A stretch of 64,000 bases of DNA from Streptomyces sp. WAC08241 (GCA_007858575.1 CP042279.1:6975001-7039000); one strand, 5' to 3'. Counted from the first letter of the stretch, positions 1 to 9,627 are shown. The notes: generated by a model not told the origin, from the sequence alone. Numbers and translations are program-made.

Positions 1-1064
1 AGCGGCGGCAGGAAGCCGCCCAGGCCGCCCATCGCGCCGACGATGCCGGTCACGCTGCCGACCTTGGCCTGCGGGGTGACCTGGGAGACCAGCGCGAAGA
101 CCGAGCCGCTCGACGTGCCGAGCCCGGCCGCCATCACCAGGAGGGCGATCGTGCCGCCCGGGTACAGCGGCGGGTCGAAGGCCTGGACGATCGCGAACAG
201 GGCGGCCGTGCCCAGCGCGGCGGCCGTCACGAGCGCCGGGTGGAACCGGTCCGAGAGCCAGCCGCCGATCGGCCGGAAGACGACGGTGACCAGGGCGAAG
301 CCGGCGGCCTTGGTGCCCGCGTCCGTCGGGTCCAGCTCGTACCAGGTCTTCAGGTACGTCGGCAGGTAGACGCCGAACGCGACGATGCCGCCGAAGCCGA
401 TCGCGTACAGCGCCGACAGCTCCCACGTCACCCGCAGCCGCGCCGCCGAGCCCAGCCGGGTCGCGAGCGGTGCGGTGGGCACGGGCCGGTCGGGCCGGTC
501 GGTGATGAGGAAGAAGGCGAGCACCGCGTACGCGGCGAGCGCGACCGCCACCACGAGGAACGGCAGGTTCTCGCCGTGCTTCGCGATCCGGGGCGTGAAG
601 TAGCCGGAGAGCGCCACGCCGCCCATGCCCATGCCGAACACCCCGAGCGCCAGGCCGCGCTTGGCGGGCGGGAACCAGGAGTTGACCAGCGGGATGCCGA
701 TCGCGAACGTGGTGCCGCCCAGGCCCAGGAGGAACCCGACGACCAGCATCAGTCCGTAGTTGTCCTTGACCACGGTCAGGAGCAGGACGGGGACGATCGT
801 CAGCGCCGAGGCCAGCGGGAACATCAGCTTCGCCCCGTACCGGTCCGTCAGCGCGCCGGCCGGGACGCGGCCGACCGAGCCGACCAGGACGGGCACCGCG
901 ACGAGCAGCGACTGCTGGAAGGAACTGAGGCCGAGCCGGTCGCCGTACCAGCTCGCGAGCGGTGCGATCAGGTTCCACGCCCAGAAGGTGAGCGTGAAGC
1001 CGATGGTGGCCATCACCAGATTGCGGTAGGCCGCCGCGGTCGGGGGCTTGGTGTCGGTGTCCAC
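1..1064 (-). CDS. NarK-type MFS nitrate/nitrite transporter (C-terminus cut by window edge)
   Basis: Inner-membrane major facilitator likely to carry nitrate in and/or nitrite out. About 354 residues are visible with no frameshift, giving roughly ten of the usual twelve membrane helices. The N-terminus reads FWAWNLIAPLASWYGDRLGL, then a GRVPAGALTDRYG loop typical of the helix 2-3 motif, and later FVLVSQVTPQAKVGSVTGIV-like glycine-rich nitrate-signature segments (seen as SGSVFALVSQVTPQAKVGSV). The start is taken as GTG at 1064 directly after GGAGG; the spacing is short, so a start a few codons away is possible. The end lies left of the window. Family assignment is from recognised motifs; direction of transport is not decided by sequence. 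Confidence 0.85.
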   Translation of the reverse strand, partial: MDTDTKPPTAAAYRNLVMATIGFTLTFWAWNLIAPLASWYGDRLGLSSFQQSLLVAVPVLVGSVGRVPAGALTDRYGAKLMFPLASALTIVPVLLLTVVKDNYGLMLVVGFLLGLGGTTFAIGIPLVNSWFPPAKRGLALGVFGMGMGGVALSGYFTPRIAKHGENLPFLVVAVALAAYAVLAFFLITDRPDRPVPTAPLATRLGSAARLRVTWELSALYAIGFGGIVAFGVYLPTYLKTWYELDPTDAGTKAAGFALVTVVFRPIGGWLSDRFHPALVTAAALGTAALFAIVQAFDPPLYPGGTIALLVMAAGLGTSSGSVFALVSQVTPQAKVGSVTGIVGAMGGLGGFLPP

Positions 1065-1108
1065 CCCTCCAGTCAAGATCCGGCGCGGGGCGGGGCGCGC
1101 CGGACTGC

Positions 1109-1235
1109 TCCGTACGGGGACTCCGTCCGTGATTCCTTACGGGGGCTCCGACCGTGATTCCCCACGGGGACCCCTTCCGTGATTCCCTACGGCTCCGTAC
1201 GGGATTCCCTACGGGCCCCGTACGTGCTCCCCTAC
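1109..1235. repeat. degenerate GTACGG/TACGGG minisatellite, intergenic
   Basis: Imperfect tandem units of about 20-24 bp built on ccgtacgggg and gtgattccctacggg, between the transporter and the sensor kinase. The last unit runs over the kinase stop codon (1232-1234). The same GTACGG core recurs at 14768, 44749 and 51603. Confidence 0.8.
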
Positions 1236-2902
1236 GGGCTCTCGGGCCAGGTCACCACGGTCGGCGGGGTCCCGTCGTCCTCGATCCGCAGCCGGACGCC
1301 TCCGTCCCCGGCCGTCACCCCGACGGTGATCGCGTCGACGCCGGACCGCCGGTGCGCCGCCGCGAGCGCCCCGCGCAGGACGCCGAGGAGCTCTCCCGGT
1401 CTCCTCGTCGACGAGGGCGTCGACCGCGCCGGAGAAGTGCACGGACGGCTGGAAGCCGAGCAGGGCCGCCGCCCCGCCGGTCTCGCGCAGCACCCGTCCC
1501 CGGAAGGTCGTCGGGGCGTCTGCCGGCGGCTGCTGGAGCGCGAAGATGGCCGTGCGGACCTCCTGGATCGTGGAGTCCAGCTCGTCCACCGCCCGGCCGA
1601 GCAGCGTGCTCTCCTCGGAGGATCCCGCCGCCCGCCGCCGGGTCGACTCCAGCATCATCTCCGTGGCGAACAGGCGCTGGACGACCAGGTCGTGCAGGTC
1701 CCGGGCGATCCGGTCCCGGTCCTCGTACACCGCGAGCCGCTCCCGGTCCTGGCGCGCGTCGGCGAGGACGAGCGCGAGCGCCGCCTGCGAGGCGAACTGC
1801 GAGGCCAGCAGCCGGTCCACCGCCGAGTACGGCGGGTCGCCGCGCCGCCGGGGAGGGCGAGGGTGCCGATGAGCTTCCCGCCGCCGCGCAGCGGCAGCAT
1901 CATCGACGGGCCGAAGCGGGACCGGACGCGGGTCGTCATCCGCGGGTCGGTCGCCGAGTCCTCGACGAAGACGGGCTCCCCGCCGAGGAGCTGGACGAGC
2001 ACGGGGAGCCGGGCGCGATCGTCGTGCCGATCAGGTCGCCCGGGTCGTCCCGGGTCGAGGCCGCGACGATCTCCATCCCGCCCTCCGCGGTGGGCTGGAG
2101 GACCACCCCGGCCGAGGCGGCGGCGAGGACGCGGGCCCGTTCGGCGACGGTCGTCAGGGCGTTCTCGGCGGACGCGCCGGTGAGCAGGGCCGTGGTCACC
2201 GCGGCCGCGCCTCGATCCAGCGCTCCCGCTGCCGGGCCGTCTCGTACAGACGGGCGTTGCCGATGGCGATCCCGGCCTGCGAGGCGAGCACCCGGAGCAG
2301 GGCGAGGTCCTCCTCGGTGAAGCGGCCCGTCCGCTTCTCGGTGAGGTAGAGGTGGCCGAAGACCTCGGTGTGGACCCGGATCGGGACGCCGAGGAAGGCG
2401 CGCGCCTCCGGGTGCCCCTCGGGCACGCCGGAGGAGCGCGGATCGGCCGTCAGGTCGTCGAGCCGCAGCGGCCACGGGTCCCGGACCAGGGCGTCGGTCG
2501 GGCCGGCGGTGCCGTCGGGGAGGCGGCCGATGCGCTGCCGCTCCTCCTCCGTCATGCCGGCGGTGAAGAGGTCGGTGAGCCGGCGGCGCTCGGGGTCGAC
2601 GACTCCGAGCGCGCCGTAGCGGGCGCCGATCAGCTCGGTGGCGGAGTCCACGATGTGCTGGAGCGTGGCGTGCAGTTCGAGGTCCGTGCCGACGCCGAGG
2701 ACCGCTTCGAGCAGGAGGGGGAGACGGGACGGGTCTCCACCCTGAGCTCCGGAGGTGTCTTCGGTCCTGTTCCTGTTCCTGTTCCTGCTCCGCGCTCCGG
2801 AAGCGTTTTCGGTCCTGCCTCCGGCCCGTGCTCCGGAAGAGTCCCCGTTCCCGTCCCGCGCTCCGGAGACCCCTCGTCCCTGTCCTCGTCCATGAGCGTC
2901 AT
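1232..2902 (-). CDS. GAF-domain sensor histidine kinase (DevS/NarL-partner type) with a short ATPase end
   Basis: Cytoplasmic sensor kinase of about 550 residues. In order: a repeat-rich N-terminus (PERGTGTGT-like), a first GAF domain (DSATELIGARYGALGVVD to SQAGIAIGNARLYE), a second GAF domain (ATARVLAAASAGVVLQPTAEG to LRGGGKLIGTLALPG), then a HisKA_3 dimerisation helix with the phospho-acceptor His in DRIARDLHDLVVQRLFA. The family normally ends with about 100 residues of HATPase carrying N, G1 and G2 boxes. Here only ELLGVLRGALAAAHRR and about 45 more residues remain before the stop, so the catalytic ATPase looks truncated. At least five one-base frameshifts are needed (near 1405, 1845, 2000, 2205, 2740). 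Start ATG 2902 is the only good candidate but lies in the repeat frame. No response regulator is adjacent. Confidence 0.75.
2746..2893. repeat. repeat-rich N-terminal coding stretch of the sensor kinase
   Basis: On the minus strand it reads as copies of TCCGGAGCGCGG and GGAACAGGAACA-type units, giving a PERGTGTGT/PKTLPERGAG low-complexity leader. Two reading frames stay open across it, which hides the exact position of one frameshift. Confidence 0.7.
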
Positions 2903-2955
2903 GGTCTCATTGTCGTACGAAGGGGTCTTTTCGGTGCTTTGCGGCAGACCGGGGC

Positions 2956-4047
2956 TCACACCTCTTCCTTCTCCTCCTCCTTCTCCTTCTCCTCCTCGGC
3001 GAAGGGGTCCCGCACCGACAGCGGGTCCAGCGTCATCGGCTGGACCCTGCCCTCCAGCATCGCGCCGAGGCCCAGGACCGCGCACACGTCCGGCCGTTCG
3101 GCGATCTGCACCGGCATCCCGGTCGCCTCGCGCAGCATCTCGTCGAGGCCCGGTAGCAGGGCGGAGCCGCCGACCATCATGATTCCCCGGTCCGCGAGGT
3201 CGGCCACCAGGTCCGGCGGGCAGTCCCGCAGCACCTTCCCGATGCCGTCGAGGACCGCCGTCAGCGGGGTGTGGATGGCCTCCCGCACGGCGGCGGTGTC
3301 GACGGTCACCGAACGGGCCAGGCCCGTGGCGACGTCCCGGCCGTGGATCTCGGTCCAGGCCGGGCCCTCGGCCGTCAGGCCGTTGCCCCGGAGGGCCAGT
3401 TGCAGCGGACGCACCGACTGGCTCGGCAGCATCAGCTCGTGGTGGTGGCGCAGGTGCTGGACGATCGCGTGGTCGATGGCGTCGCCGCCGACCGGCATCC
3501 GCTCCGCCGTGACGATCGCGCCCAGCGAGAGCACCGCGACCTGCGTGGTCGCCGCCCCGCAGACCATGATCATGGTCGCGGTCGGCTGCTCGACGGGCAG
3601 GTCGCAGCCCACGGCCGCCGCGATCAGGGTGTCGACCAGCTCGACCCGGCGCGCCCCGAGACCGACCAGGGTCTCCACGGTGGCGCGCTGCGCCAGCGGG
3701 TCGCTGCCGTGCGGGGTGCACGCGGCCGCGCGCAGCCGGGGCTTGCGGCGCAACTGCCGGCGCAGCTTCTCGCCCAGGAGGTGACGGAGCATCCGCTGCG
3801 CCATCTCGATGTCGACGACCGTGCTGCCCGAGACCGGGCGCACGACCCGGATGTAGTCGGGGGTGCGGCCGGTCATCTTCTCGGCCAGCTCGCCCACGGC
3901 GATCAGCGCGCCGGTACGGATGTTGACGGCGGCGACGCTCGGCTCGTCGACGACGAGTCCGGCGCCCTTGACGAAGACCCGGGTGCGGGAGGCACCCAGG
4001 TCGACGGCGACATGGCAGCGGCGCAACTGCTCAAGGCTGACGGTCAT
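2956..4047 (-). CDS. MreB/Mbl family actin-like rod-shape protein
   Basis: Actin-like ATPase of the MreB family, 363 residues, intact frame. It starts CHVAVDLGASRTRVFVKGAG, the phosphate-1 loop with DLG; the middle has VELVDTLIAAAVGCDLPVEQ and MIMVCGAATTQVAVLSLG (phosphate-2), and the end has GIMMVGGSALLPGLDEML (adenosine motif). In Streptomyces these proteins act mainly in spore-wall and not hyphal-tip growth. The sequence resembles the Mbl paralogue more than canonical MreB, because the mreC/mreD/pbp2 neighbours of mreB are absent. The C-terminus is an unusual run of E and K (EEEKEKEEEKEEV). Start ATG 4047 has a clear GGAGGA 6 bases upstream. Confidence 0.88.
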   Translation of the reverse strand: MTVSLEQLRRCHVAVDLGASRTRVFVKGAGLVVDEPSVAAVNIRTGALIAVGELAEKMTGRTPDYIRVVRPVSGSTVVDIEMAQRMLRHLLGEKLRRQLRRKPRLRAAACTPHGSDPLAQRATVETLVGLGARRVELVDTLIAAAVGCDLPVEQPTATMIMVCGAATTQVAVLSLGAIVTAERMPVGGDAIDHAIVQHLRHHHELMLPSQSVRPLQLALRGNGLTAEGPAWTEIHGRDVATGLARSVTVDTAAVREAIHTPLTAVLDGIGKVLRDCPPDLVADLADRGIMMVGGSALLPGLDEMLREATGMPVQIAERPDVCAVLGLGAMLEGRVQPMTLDPLSVRDPFAEEEKEKEEEKEEV

Positions 4048-4440
4048 GGCGGTTCCTCCGGAGTGCGGTGCCGGCACGTGCGAGGTGGTGCGCGGTCCTC
4101 TTCGCATCGTCCGGCCGTCCGGCCCCGGGCGCGCGCTGGGCTGCGCCGGCCGGGGGCGTGGCGGGGCGTTCCTCCCGGCGGAGGAGGACGGTTCGGAAGG
4201 ATCGGACGGCGCTCTCGACGGGACCGCCCGGGAGTCCTGCCTCGGCGGAGGCGAACCCTCCGGAGCCGGTCGGTTCCGGAGCGTCGGAACGGGGCCCGGA
4301 GGCTCGGGAAAGGATCCGGAGGCGATCCTTCCCGAAGCGGGAGAATCGCGACGCACCGCAGCCGACCTGCGGTTTCCTCACAGGATCCTCACGTTCGCGC
4401 CTATCTGACGGTGCGCCGGGACGCATAGCCTGCGGGCCCC
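4048..4440. other. non-coding stretch between divergent mbl-like and zinc-ribbon genes
   Basis: 393 bp with divergent genes on both sides, so it must hold both promoters. Open frames here are only GC-driven extensions of the minus-strand gene and lack a ribosome site. I see no RNA gene and no convincing promoter hexamers. Confidence 0.5.
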
Positions 4441-5443
4441 ATGGACTACTGCCACGCGTGCCGGAGGCATCTCAACGGGGCCCTCGCCTGCGCCGGGTGC
4501 GGGACCCCCGTGGAGGAACTGCGGTACGAGAACCCCCACATCGCCGCTCCCCGGCAGGCCTCCGCCGTCACCCCCGCCGTCACCCCGGCGCCGGAGCCCG
4601 CCCAGGCCCCGGCCGCGACCCCGGGGCCCGCCCCGGCCGTGGCGCCCGAGCACGTCTACGAACTGGACGTCGTCGAGCCGTCGCGCCTGCCCGCCGGCGG
4701 CCGCCGTGCCACCCGCACCGCCGCGCGGGCCGTTCCGCGCGTCGCGGGAGGCGTTCGCGGGCGCGCCGGGGCCGCACGGTCCTGCTGGGGACGCTGGGCC
4801 TCGTGCTCGCGGCCGGCACGCTGAGCCTGGCGAAACTGGCCCTGGAGGAGTCGCCGCCGGGCGGCCCCGCCACGGCCGTCCAGGAACTGGAGGTCACCGA
4901 GACCCCGCTGCGGCCGGACCCCGTCGAGAGCACCGGAGCGCCGGACGGTTCCGGCCCGGCCCCGGTGACGGACGCCCCGGACTCCGCGTCCACCCGTCCC
5001 CGTCAGGTCAGCGCGGGCTCCACCGCCGGATCCGGCGCGGGATCCGGCGCGGGCGTCGGTACGGGCGTCGGTACGGACGTTGGGACGGGTGTCGGTACGG
5101 GACAGGGGCCGGCGAGGGATCGGACACCGGCTCCGGTTCCGGCCCCGCGCCCGGCTCCGGTGGTTCCGGGGCCGGCTCCGGCCCGGCCACCGGCCAGGGC
5201 GGGGACGGCGGCGCCCCGGCGCAGTCGCCGGACGCCACCTCCCCGGCCCCGCCCTCCGGCTCGCCCGAAGCGACCCCGTCCGCCGGTGACCCGACGCCCT
5301 CCGGCCCCGGAAGGCCCGGGACTCCGGGGAACCCCGGCAAGCCCGGCAACCCCACGCCCCCGGCCACCGGCCCCGCGCCGACCGCGACCCCGACGCCGGA
5401 GCCGACCCCCACCCGCACCCGCTTCCTCTGGTGGTGCGTGTAA
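4441..5443 (+). CDS. zinc-ribbon, single-pass membrane protein with long Gly/Ser/Pro tail
   Basis: Unknown function. The first 25 residues form a CxxC...CxxC zinc ribbon (YCHACRRHLNGALACAGCG). A Pro/Ala-rich linker follows, then one membrane segment (TVLLGTLGLVLAAGTLSLAKL), then about 180 residues of low-complexity G/S/P/T sequence that includes GTGVGTDVGTGVGTG repeats coded by a 12-bp unit (GGCGTCGGTACG). It ends with RTRFLWWCV. The likely topology is a cytoplasmic ribbon and an extracytoplasmic tail. Two single-base deletions (near 4775 and 5105) must be corrected. It stands alone, divergent from the mbl-like gene. A zinc-ribbon scaffold is the safest description. Confidence 0.6.
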
Positions 5444-5488
5444 GGGAGCGCGTACGGGCGCGGACTCCCGACACGTACGTCCCGCGCC

Positions 5489-5930
5489 CTACGCCGGGGC
5501 CTCGCCCAGCATCCGCTTCAGCAGGTCCCGCAGCAGGGTCCGCTCGACCTCGGTCAGCTCGCCGAGCGGTTCGCGCGCGAAGTCGAGCGACTCGCGCAGC
5601 CGGCGGGCGACGGTCCGGCCCTCGTCCGTGGGAACGGCCAGCTTGACCCGCCGGTCGTCCGGGGCGGGCCGGCGCTCCACGAGGCCGCGCGCCTCCAGGC
5701 GGTCGACTATCCCGGTGATGTTGGACGGCTCGCACTTCAGCTTCTGGGCGATGCGCCGCATCGGCAGCGGTTCGAGCGAGAGCAGGCCGAGGACCCGGGC
5801 CTGGGCCCCGGTCAGGAGTGCTGCGCGGCCGCCTGCTCGTACTCCTCGTAGTAGCGCGCCACGACCGTGCCGATCAGCTCGACGACTTCGAAGGTCAGGG
5901 GTCCGTGCGTGAGGTGGCCATGGGGTCCAT
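5489..5930 (-). CDS. MarR-family transcriptional repressor
   Basis: Winged-helix DNA-binding dimer of about 145 residues. The core reads LTGAQARVLGLLSLEPLPMR, then QKLKCEPSNITGIVDRLEAR (recognition helix) and RRPAPDDRRVKLAVPTDEG (wing), which is classic MarR. Two missing C bases (near 5815 and 5900) break the N-terminal helix. Start is ATG 5930 or ATG 5921 (MATSRTDP). It is divergent from an NADP-dependent oxidoreductase and ohr, so it probably represses them. It has no N-terminal Cys like that of OhrR; its only Cys lies in the recognition helix. If it senses peroxide or an electrophile, it does so unlike classical 2-Cys/1-Cys OhrR. Confidence 0.85.
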
Positions 5931-5942
5931 CCTACCCGGATG

Positions 5943-5964
5943 CTTGACAACATGAAATATCAAG
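5943..5964. promoter_or_regulatory. candidate MarR operator, CTTGA-N12-TCAAG
   Basis: A 22-bp inverted repeat in an AT-rich pocket of the divergent intergenic region. It contains TTGACA (5944-5949), which could serve as a -35 box for the minus-strand regulator, so repressor binding could block polymerase. The palindrome is seen; the function is inferred from position and spacing. Confidence 0.5.
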
Positions 5965-6025
5965 GCGCATGGTTGTTTCAGGCAGTGAATCTTTTTGATC
6001 TGAAGCTTTTCTGGAGGCCGTGACC

Positions 6026-7040
6026 ATGTCCGCTCTTCCCGCGTCCAGCCGTGAGTGGCACCTCGTCGCCCGCCCGCACGGCTGGCCCGTCCCCGCGGAC
6101 TTCGCCCTGCGCGAGACCCCGGTCGCCGAGCCCGCCGAGGGCCGGATCCTCGTGCGCAACCTGCACTTCTCCGTCGACCCGTACATGCGCGGAAGGATGA
6201 ACGACGTGAAGTCGTACGTCCCACCGTTCAAGCTCGACCACCCCATGGACGGCGGCGCGGTCGGCGAGGTCGTCGCCTCGAACGCCGAGGGGTTCGCCGT
6301 CGGCGACCACGTCCTGCACGGCCTCGGCTGGCGCGAGTACGCCGACGTGCCCGCCCAGCACGCGACCAGGGTCGACCCCGACCTCGCGCTCCTCTCCGCC
6401 TACCTCGGCGTGCTCGGCATGACCGGCCTCACGGCCTACGCCGGCCTCTTCGAGGTGGCCTCCTTCAAGGAGGGCGACGCCGTCTTCGTCTCCGGCGCGG
6501 CCGGCGCCGTCGGCAGCCAGGTCGGCCAGATGGCCCGCATCAAGGGCGCCTCCCGGGTCATCGGCTCGGCCGGCTCCGACGAGAAGGTCGCGTGGCTGGT
6601 CGAGGAGCTCGGCTTCGACGCCGCCTTCAACTACAAGGACGGCCCGGTCAAGGACCAGCTCCGCGAGGCCGCCCCGGACGGCATCGACGTCTACTTCGAC
6701 AACGTCGGCGGGGACCACCTCGAAGCCGCGATCTCCTCGCTCAACGTGCACGGCCGCGCCACCATCTGCGGCATGATCGCCCAGTACAACGACACCGAGC
6801 CGGTCCCCGGCCCGCGCAACATGGCGCAGATCATCGGCAAGCGGCTGCGGCTCCAGGGCGTCCTCGTCGGCGACCACTACGACCTCCAGGAGCGGTTCGT
6901 CCAGGAGGTCGGCGGCTGGTTTCGCCTCCGGCGAGCTCAAGCACCGCGAGACCTTCGCCGAGGGCATCGAGAACGGCGTGGACGCCTTCCTCGGCCTGCT
7001 GCGCGGCGACAACACCGGGAAGATGATCGTCTCGGTGTGA
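6026..7040 (+). CDS. NADP-dependent oxidoreductase (zinc-free MDR, CurA/prostaglandin-reductase type)
   Basis: Medium-chain reductase that reduces alpha,beta-unsaturated carbonyls with NADPH. The N-terminal GroES-like domain has FSVDPYMRGRMNDVKSYVPP, a signature of the leukotriene B4 dehydrogenase group. The nucleotide loop is VFVSGAAGAVGSQVGQMARI, followed by GIDVYFDNVGGDHLEAAISS and RLRLQGVLVGDH. No zinc ligands are present. About 337 residues after removing one extra T near 6920 (frameshift in GWFASGELKH). ATG 6026 is preferred over GTG 6020 because GGAGG (6013-6017) then lies 8 bases away. It is followed 72 bp later by ohr, suggesting a small detoxification operon controlled by the divergent MarR protein. 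Confidence 0.88.
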
Positions 7041-7112
7041 CCCGCTAGGCTTCCCCCAGCCGTCGCGATCGTGGGCGCGAGTCGCGGCGAACCGCAGAAG
7101 GAAGTACCCAGC

Positions 7113-7535
7113 ATGTCCATCCAGCACTCCGACGTCCTCTACACCGCGGTCGCCACCGCCGAGAACGGCCGCGACGGACGCGTCGCCACCGACGACGGCA
7201 AGCTCGACGTCGTCGTCAACCCGCCCAAGGCCATGGGCGGCTCCGGCGAGGGCACCAACCCCGAGCAGCTCTTCGCGGCCGGCTACAGCGCCTGCTTCCA
7301 GGGCGCCCTCGGGGTCGTCGCCCGCAACGAGAACGCCGACGTGTCCGGCTCGACCGTCACCGCCGAGGTCGGCATCGGCAAGAACGACGACGGCTTCGGC
7401 ATCATCGTCAAGATCTCGGCGACCATCCCGAACGTGGACGCCGAGACCGCCAAGAGCCTCATCGAGAAGGCCCACCAGGTCTGCCCGTACTCCAAGGCGA
7501 CCCGCGGCAACATCACGGTGGAGCTCGCGGTCTGA
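7113..7535 (+). CDS. ohr: organic hydroperoxide resistance protein Ohr
   Basis: OsmC/Ohr-family thiol peroxidase that reduces organic and fatty-acid hydroperoxides in the cytoplasm. The 140-residue frame is intact. The two redox cysteines are in GYSACFQGAL and HQVCPYSKAT, and the family signature NPPKAMGGSGEGTNPEQLFA is present. The start ATG 7113 follows GAAGGAAG. Length matches the family. Downstream is a strong hairpin, so this is the last gene of its unit. Together with the upstream reductase and divergent MarR it forms an oxidant/electrophile response locus. Confidence 0.95.
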   Translation: MSIQHSDVLYTAVATAENGRDGRVATDDGKLDVVVNPPKAMGGSGEGTNPEQLFAAGYSACFQGALGVVARNENADVSGSTVTAEVGIGKNDDGFGIIVKISATIPNVDAETAKSLIEKAHQVCPYSKATRGNITVELAV

Positions 7536-7570
7536 GCAGGGACCTCCGGGTCCGGACGCGCGACAGCGCA

Positions 7571-7608
7571 CGAGGGCCGCACCCCGACCGACCGGGGTGC
7601 GGCCCTCG
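7571..7608 (+). terminator. strong hairpin terminator after ohr
   Basis: A perfect 16-bp stem (7571-7586 with 7593-7608) with a six-base loop accgac, 35 bases after the ohr stop. No T-run, as is usual in Streptomyces. Confidence 0.9.
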
Positions 7609-7610
7609 CC

Positions 7611-7664
7611 GTGTCCGGAAGGAGGCCTGTGTCCGGAAGCAGGTCCGTGGCCGGAAACAGGCCC
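7611..7664. repeat. three 18-bp tandem units after the ohr terminator
   Basis: Units begin at 7611, 7629 and 7647 and share the frame GTGKCCGGAARSAGGYCY. They lie directly between the terminator and the start of the membrane protein gene and include GGAAGGAGG-like purine runs. Confidence 0.8.
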
Positions 7665-7691
7665 CCGAACGGCCCCGATAGGGTGACCCCC

Positions 7692-8635
7692 ATGCGTGAT
7701 CTCGGGGCGGGTTTCGGATACCTGGTCAAGGGCCAGAAGTGGGTGGCCAAGCACGGGCGGTGGTTCGGATTCGGCTGTTGCCCGGACTCGTGACCCTCGT
7801 CCTCTACGCGGGCGCCCTCGTCGGGCTCGGCTACGGCGCCGACGACCTGGCCGCCTGGGCGACCCCGTTCGCCGACGACTGGACCTCGCCCTGGCTCGAC
7901 GTCCTGCGCGGCGCCCTCACGGCCCTCGTCTTCCTCTTCGGCCTCTTCCTCGCCGTCATCACCTTCACCGCCGTCACCCTCCTCATCGGCCAGCCCTTCT
8001 ACGAGTCGCTCTCCGAGGCGGTCGACCGCAGCGAGGGCGGCGAGGTGCCCGAGTCCGGTCTCCCGCTCTGGCGCGAGCTGTGGATCTCGGCCCGGGACAG
8101 CCTGCGGATCCTGCTGCGGGTCGCGTTCTACGGCATCCTGCTCTTCGCCTGCGGCTTCATCCCGGTGGTCGGCCAGACCGTCGTCCCCGTCATCGGCTTC
8201 TGCGTCTCCGGCTTCTTCCTCACCGAGGAGCTGACCTCCGTCGCGCTCCAGCGCCGCGGCGTCGAACTCAAGGAGCGGCTGGGGCTGCTCCGCGGACGCC
8301 GGTTCACCGTCCTGGGCTTCGGAGTTCCGCTGACCCTCGCCTTCCTCGTGCCCTTCGTCGCCGTCTTCCTGATGCCGGGCGCGGTCGCCGGAGCCACCCT
8401 GATGGCCCGCGACCTGCGCGGCGAGACCGCCGACGCGGACCGGAACGATGCGGACCGGGACGACGCGGACCGGAACGACGTCTCCTCGAAGAACGAGCGA
8501 CGCGACGGCAGCCTTCCTCCGTCCGGGGGCGACCAGGCGGCGCACCACTTCCCCACTGACGCAGGAGCGCGACGACCTGCCGCCACACGGCCGGGGACCT
8601 GTCCCACCCGTGACCCCGGAAGCCGCCACGCGTGA
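7692..8635 (+). CDS. EI24/CysZ-type polytopic membrane protein
   Basis: About 314 residues with several membrane helices: LLPGLVTLVLYAGALVGLGY, ALTALVFLFGLFLAVITFTA, VAFYGILLFACGFIPVVGQT, and LTLAFLVPFVAVFLMPGAVA. The conserved GLxxGRRFTVLGFGVPL and PVVGQTVVPVIGFCVSGFFL segments fit the EI24 domain family, whose bacterial members include the sulfate-uptake-associated CysZ. No cys genes are nearby, so substrate is unknown. One base is missing near 7768 (FGFGLLPG). After the last helix there is an unusual acidic repeat DADRNDADRDDADRND, and the remaining tail may be over-extended. ATG 7692 was chosen because the frame begins MRDLGAGFGYLVKG as in the family. Confidence 0.8.
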
Positions 8636-8646
8636 CCCCGGGGCCC

Positions 8647-9627
8647 CTACGAACGGCCCTCCCCGGACAGGTCCTCCAGCGCCGGATGCAGCTCCGGCCG
8701 GGCCTCCCACCACTCCCGGTGGAAGGCGTTCGTCCCCACGTTCGCCACGTAGGCCCCGGCCGCCGCCCGGTACAGCAGCTCCGCGTGCCGGGCGGGCACC
8801 GCCGCCCGGTTCCAGGCCAGCCGGATCCGCCCCGTCACCGGATCGCCCTCCAGCGGCCGCAGCACCGTCCCCGCGGCCGGCGGCGCCGTCGGCTGGCTCA
8901 GCGAGATCGCCCGGCCCGCCGCGATCAGGTCGTAGTGCATCTTGCGGTCGGCCACCCGGTGCCGGAGCAGCGGGCGAACCCGGCCCGCGCACAGGCCGCG
9001 ACCAGCGCCTCCGGGCCGCCGTCGTCGTCCTCCACCAGCGTCATCCAGGACTCGCCCGCCAGCTCGGCGAGCGCGATCCGCTCCTTCGCGGCCAGCGGGT
9101 GGTCCGCCGAGAGACGCACGCAGAACGGCTCCTTGGGGACCAGCGTCCGGGCCGTGGCCCCTCCGGCAGCGGCACCTCGTGGTCGTTGACCTCCCCGTAC
9201 AGCACGGCGTCGTACCGGCCCGCGCCCAACTGCCGGGTCAGCGTGGTCACCGAGTGCTCCACGGTCACCGCGATCTCGCGCCCCGCCAGGACCTCTTCGA
9301 GCCGCTCCATCAGCCGGTCCACCAGGACGAGCAGGATGCAGCCGAGCCGCAGCGGGCGTCCGGCGCGACGGCCCGCGCCCCGGCCGCCAGCGCGTCCATC
9401 TCGCCCAGGACCAGACGCGCCTTGGCGAGCACGAACTCGCCGAGCGGCGTGGGCTCCACACCGCTGCGACCGCGCAGGAACAGCTCCCCGCCCGCGACCC
9501 GCTCGATCCGCCGCAACTGCGCCGAAAGAGCCGGCTGCGAGACCCCGAGACGCACCGCCGCGCGCCCCAGACTGCCCGCTTCCGCTATCCGGCAGACGGC
9601 CTCGAGATGCCTCAACTCCAGTTGCAT
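8647..9627 (-). CDS. LysR-type transcriptional regulator
   Basis: DNA-binding regulator of about 320 residues. The N-terminal winged helix is typical: LELRHLEAVCRIAEAGSLGR, AAVRLGVSQPALSAQLRRIE, then GGELFLRGRSGVEPTPLGEF. The effector domain continues with EEVLAGREIAVTVEHSVTTL and FCVRLSADHPLAAKERIALA. Three frameshifts (near 8955, 9175 and 9340) split it into four frames; the one at 9175 is a G5 run read as G4. It starts ATG 9627. The divergent gene is a secreted metalloprotease. LysR regulators divergent from extracellular protease genes are well known in Streptomyces, so this one probably controls that protease. Confidence 0.87.

Noticed and set aside
1154..2320. Long open frames antisense to the sensor kinase and many other genes
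   Set aside because: In DNA of this GC content long open frames occur on the wrong strand by chance. Their translations are Arg/Ala/Gly/Pro-rich, lack family motifs and ribosome sites, and overlap well-supported genes.
4048..4356. N-terminal extension of the mbl-like protein
   Set aside because: The extension is low-complexity Arg/Pro sequence. ATG 4047 has an ideal GGAGGA site and the first residues match the family start.
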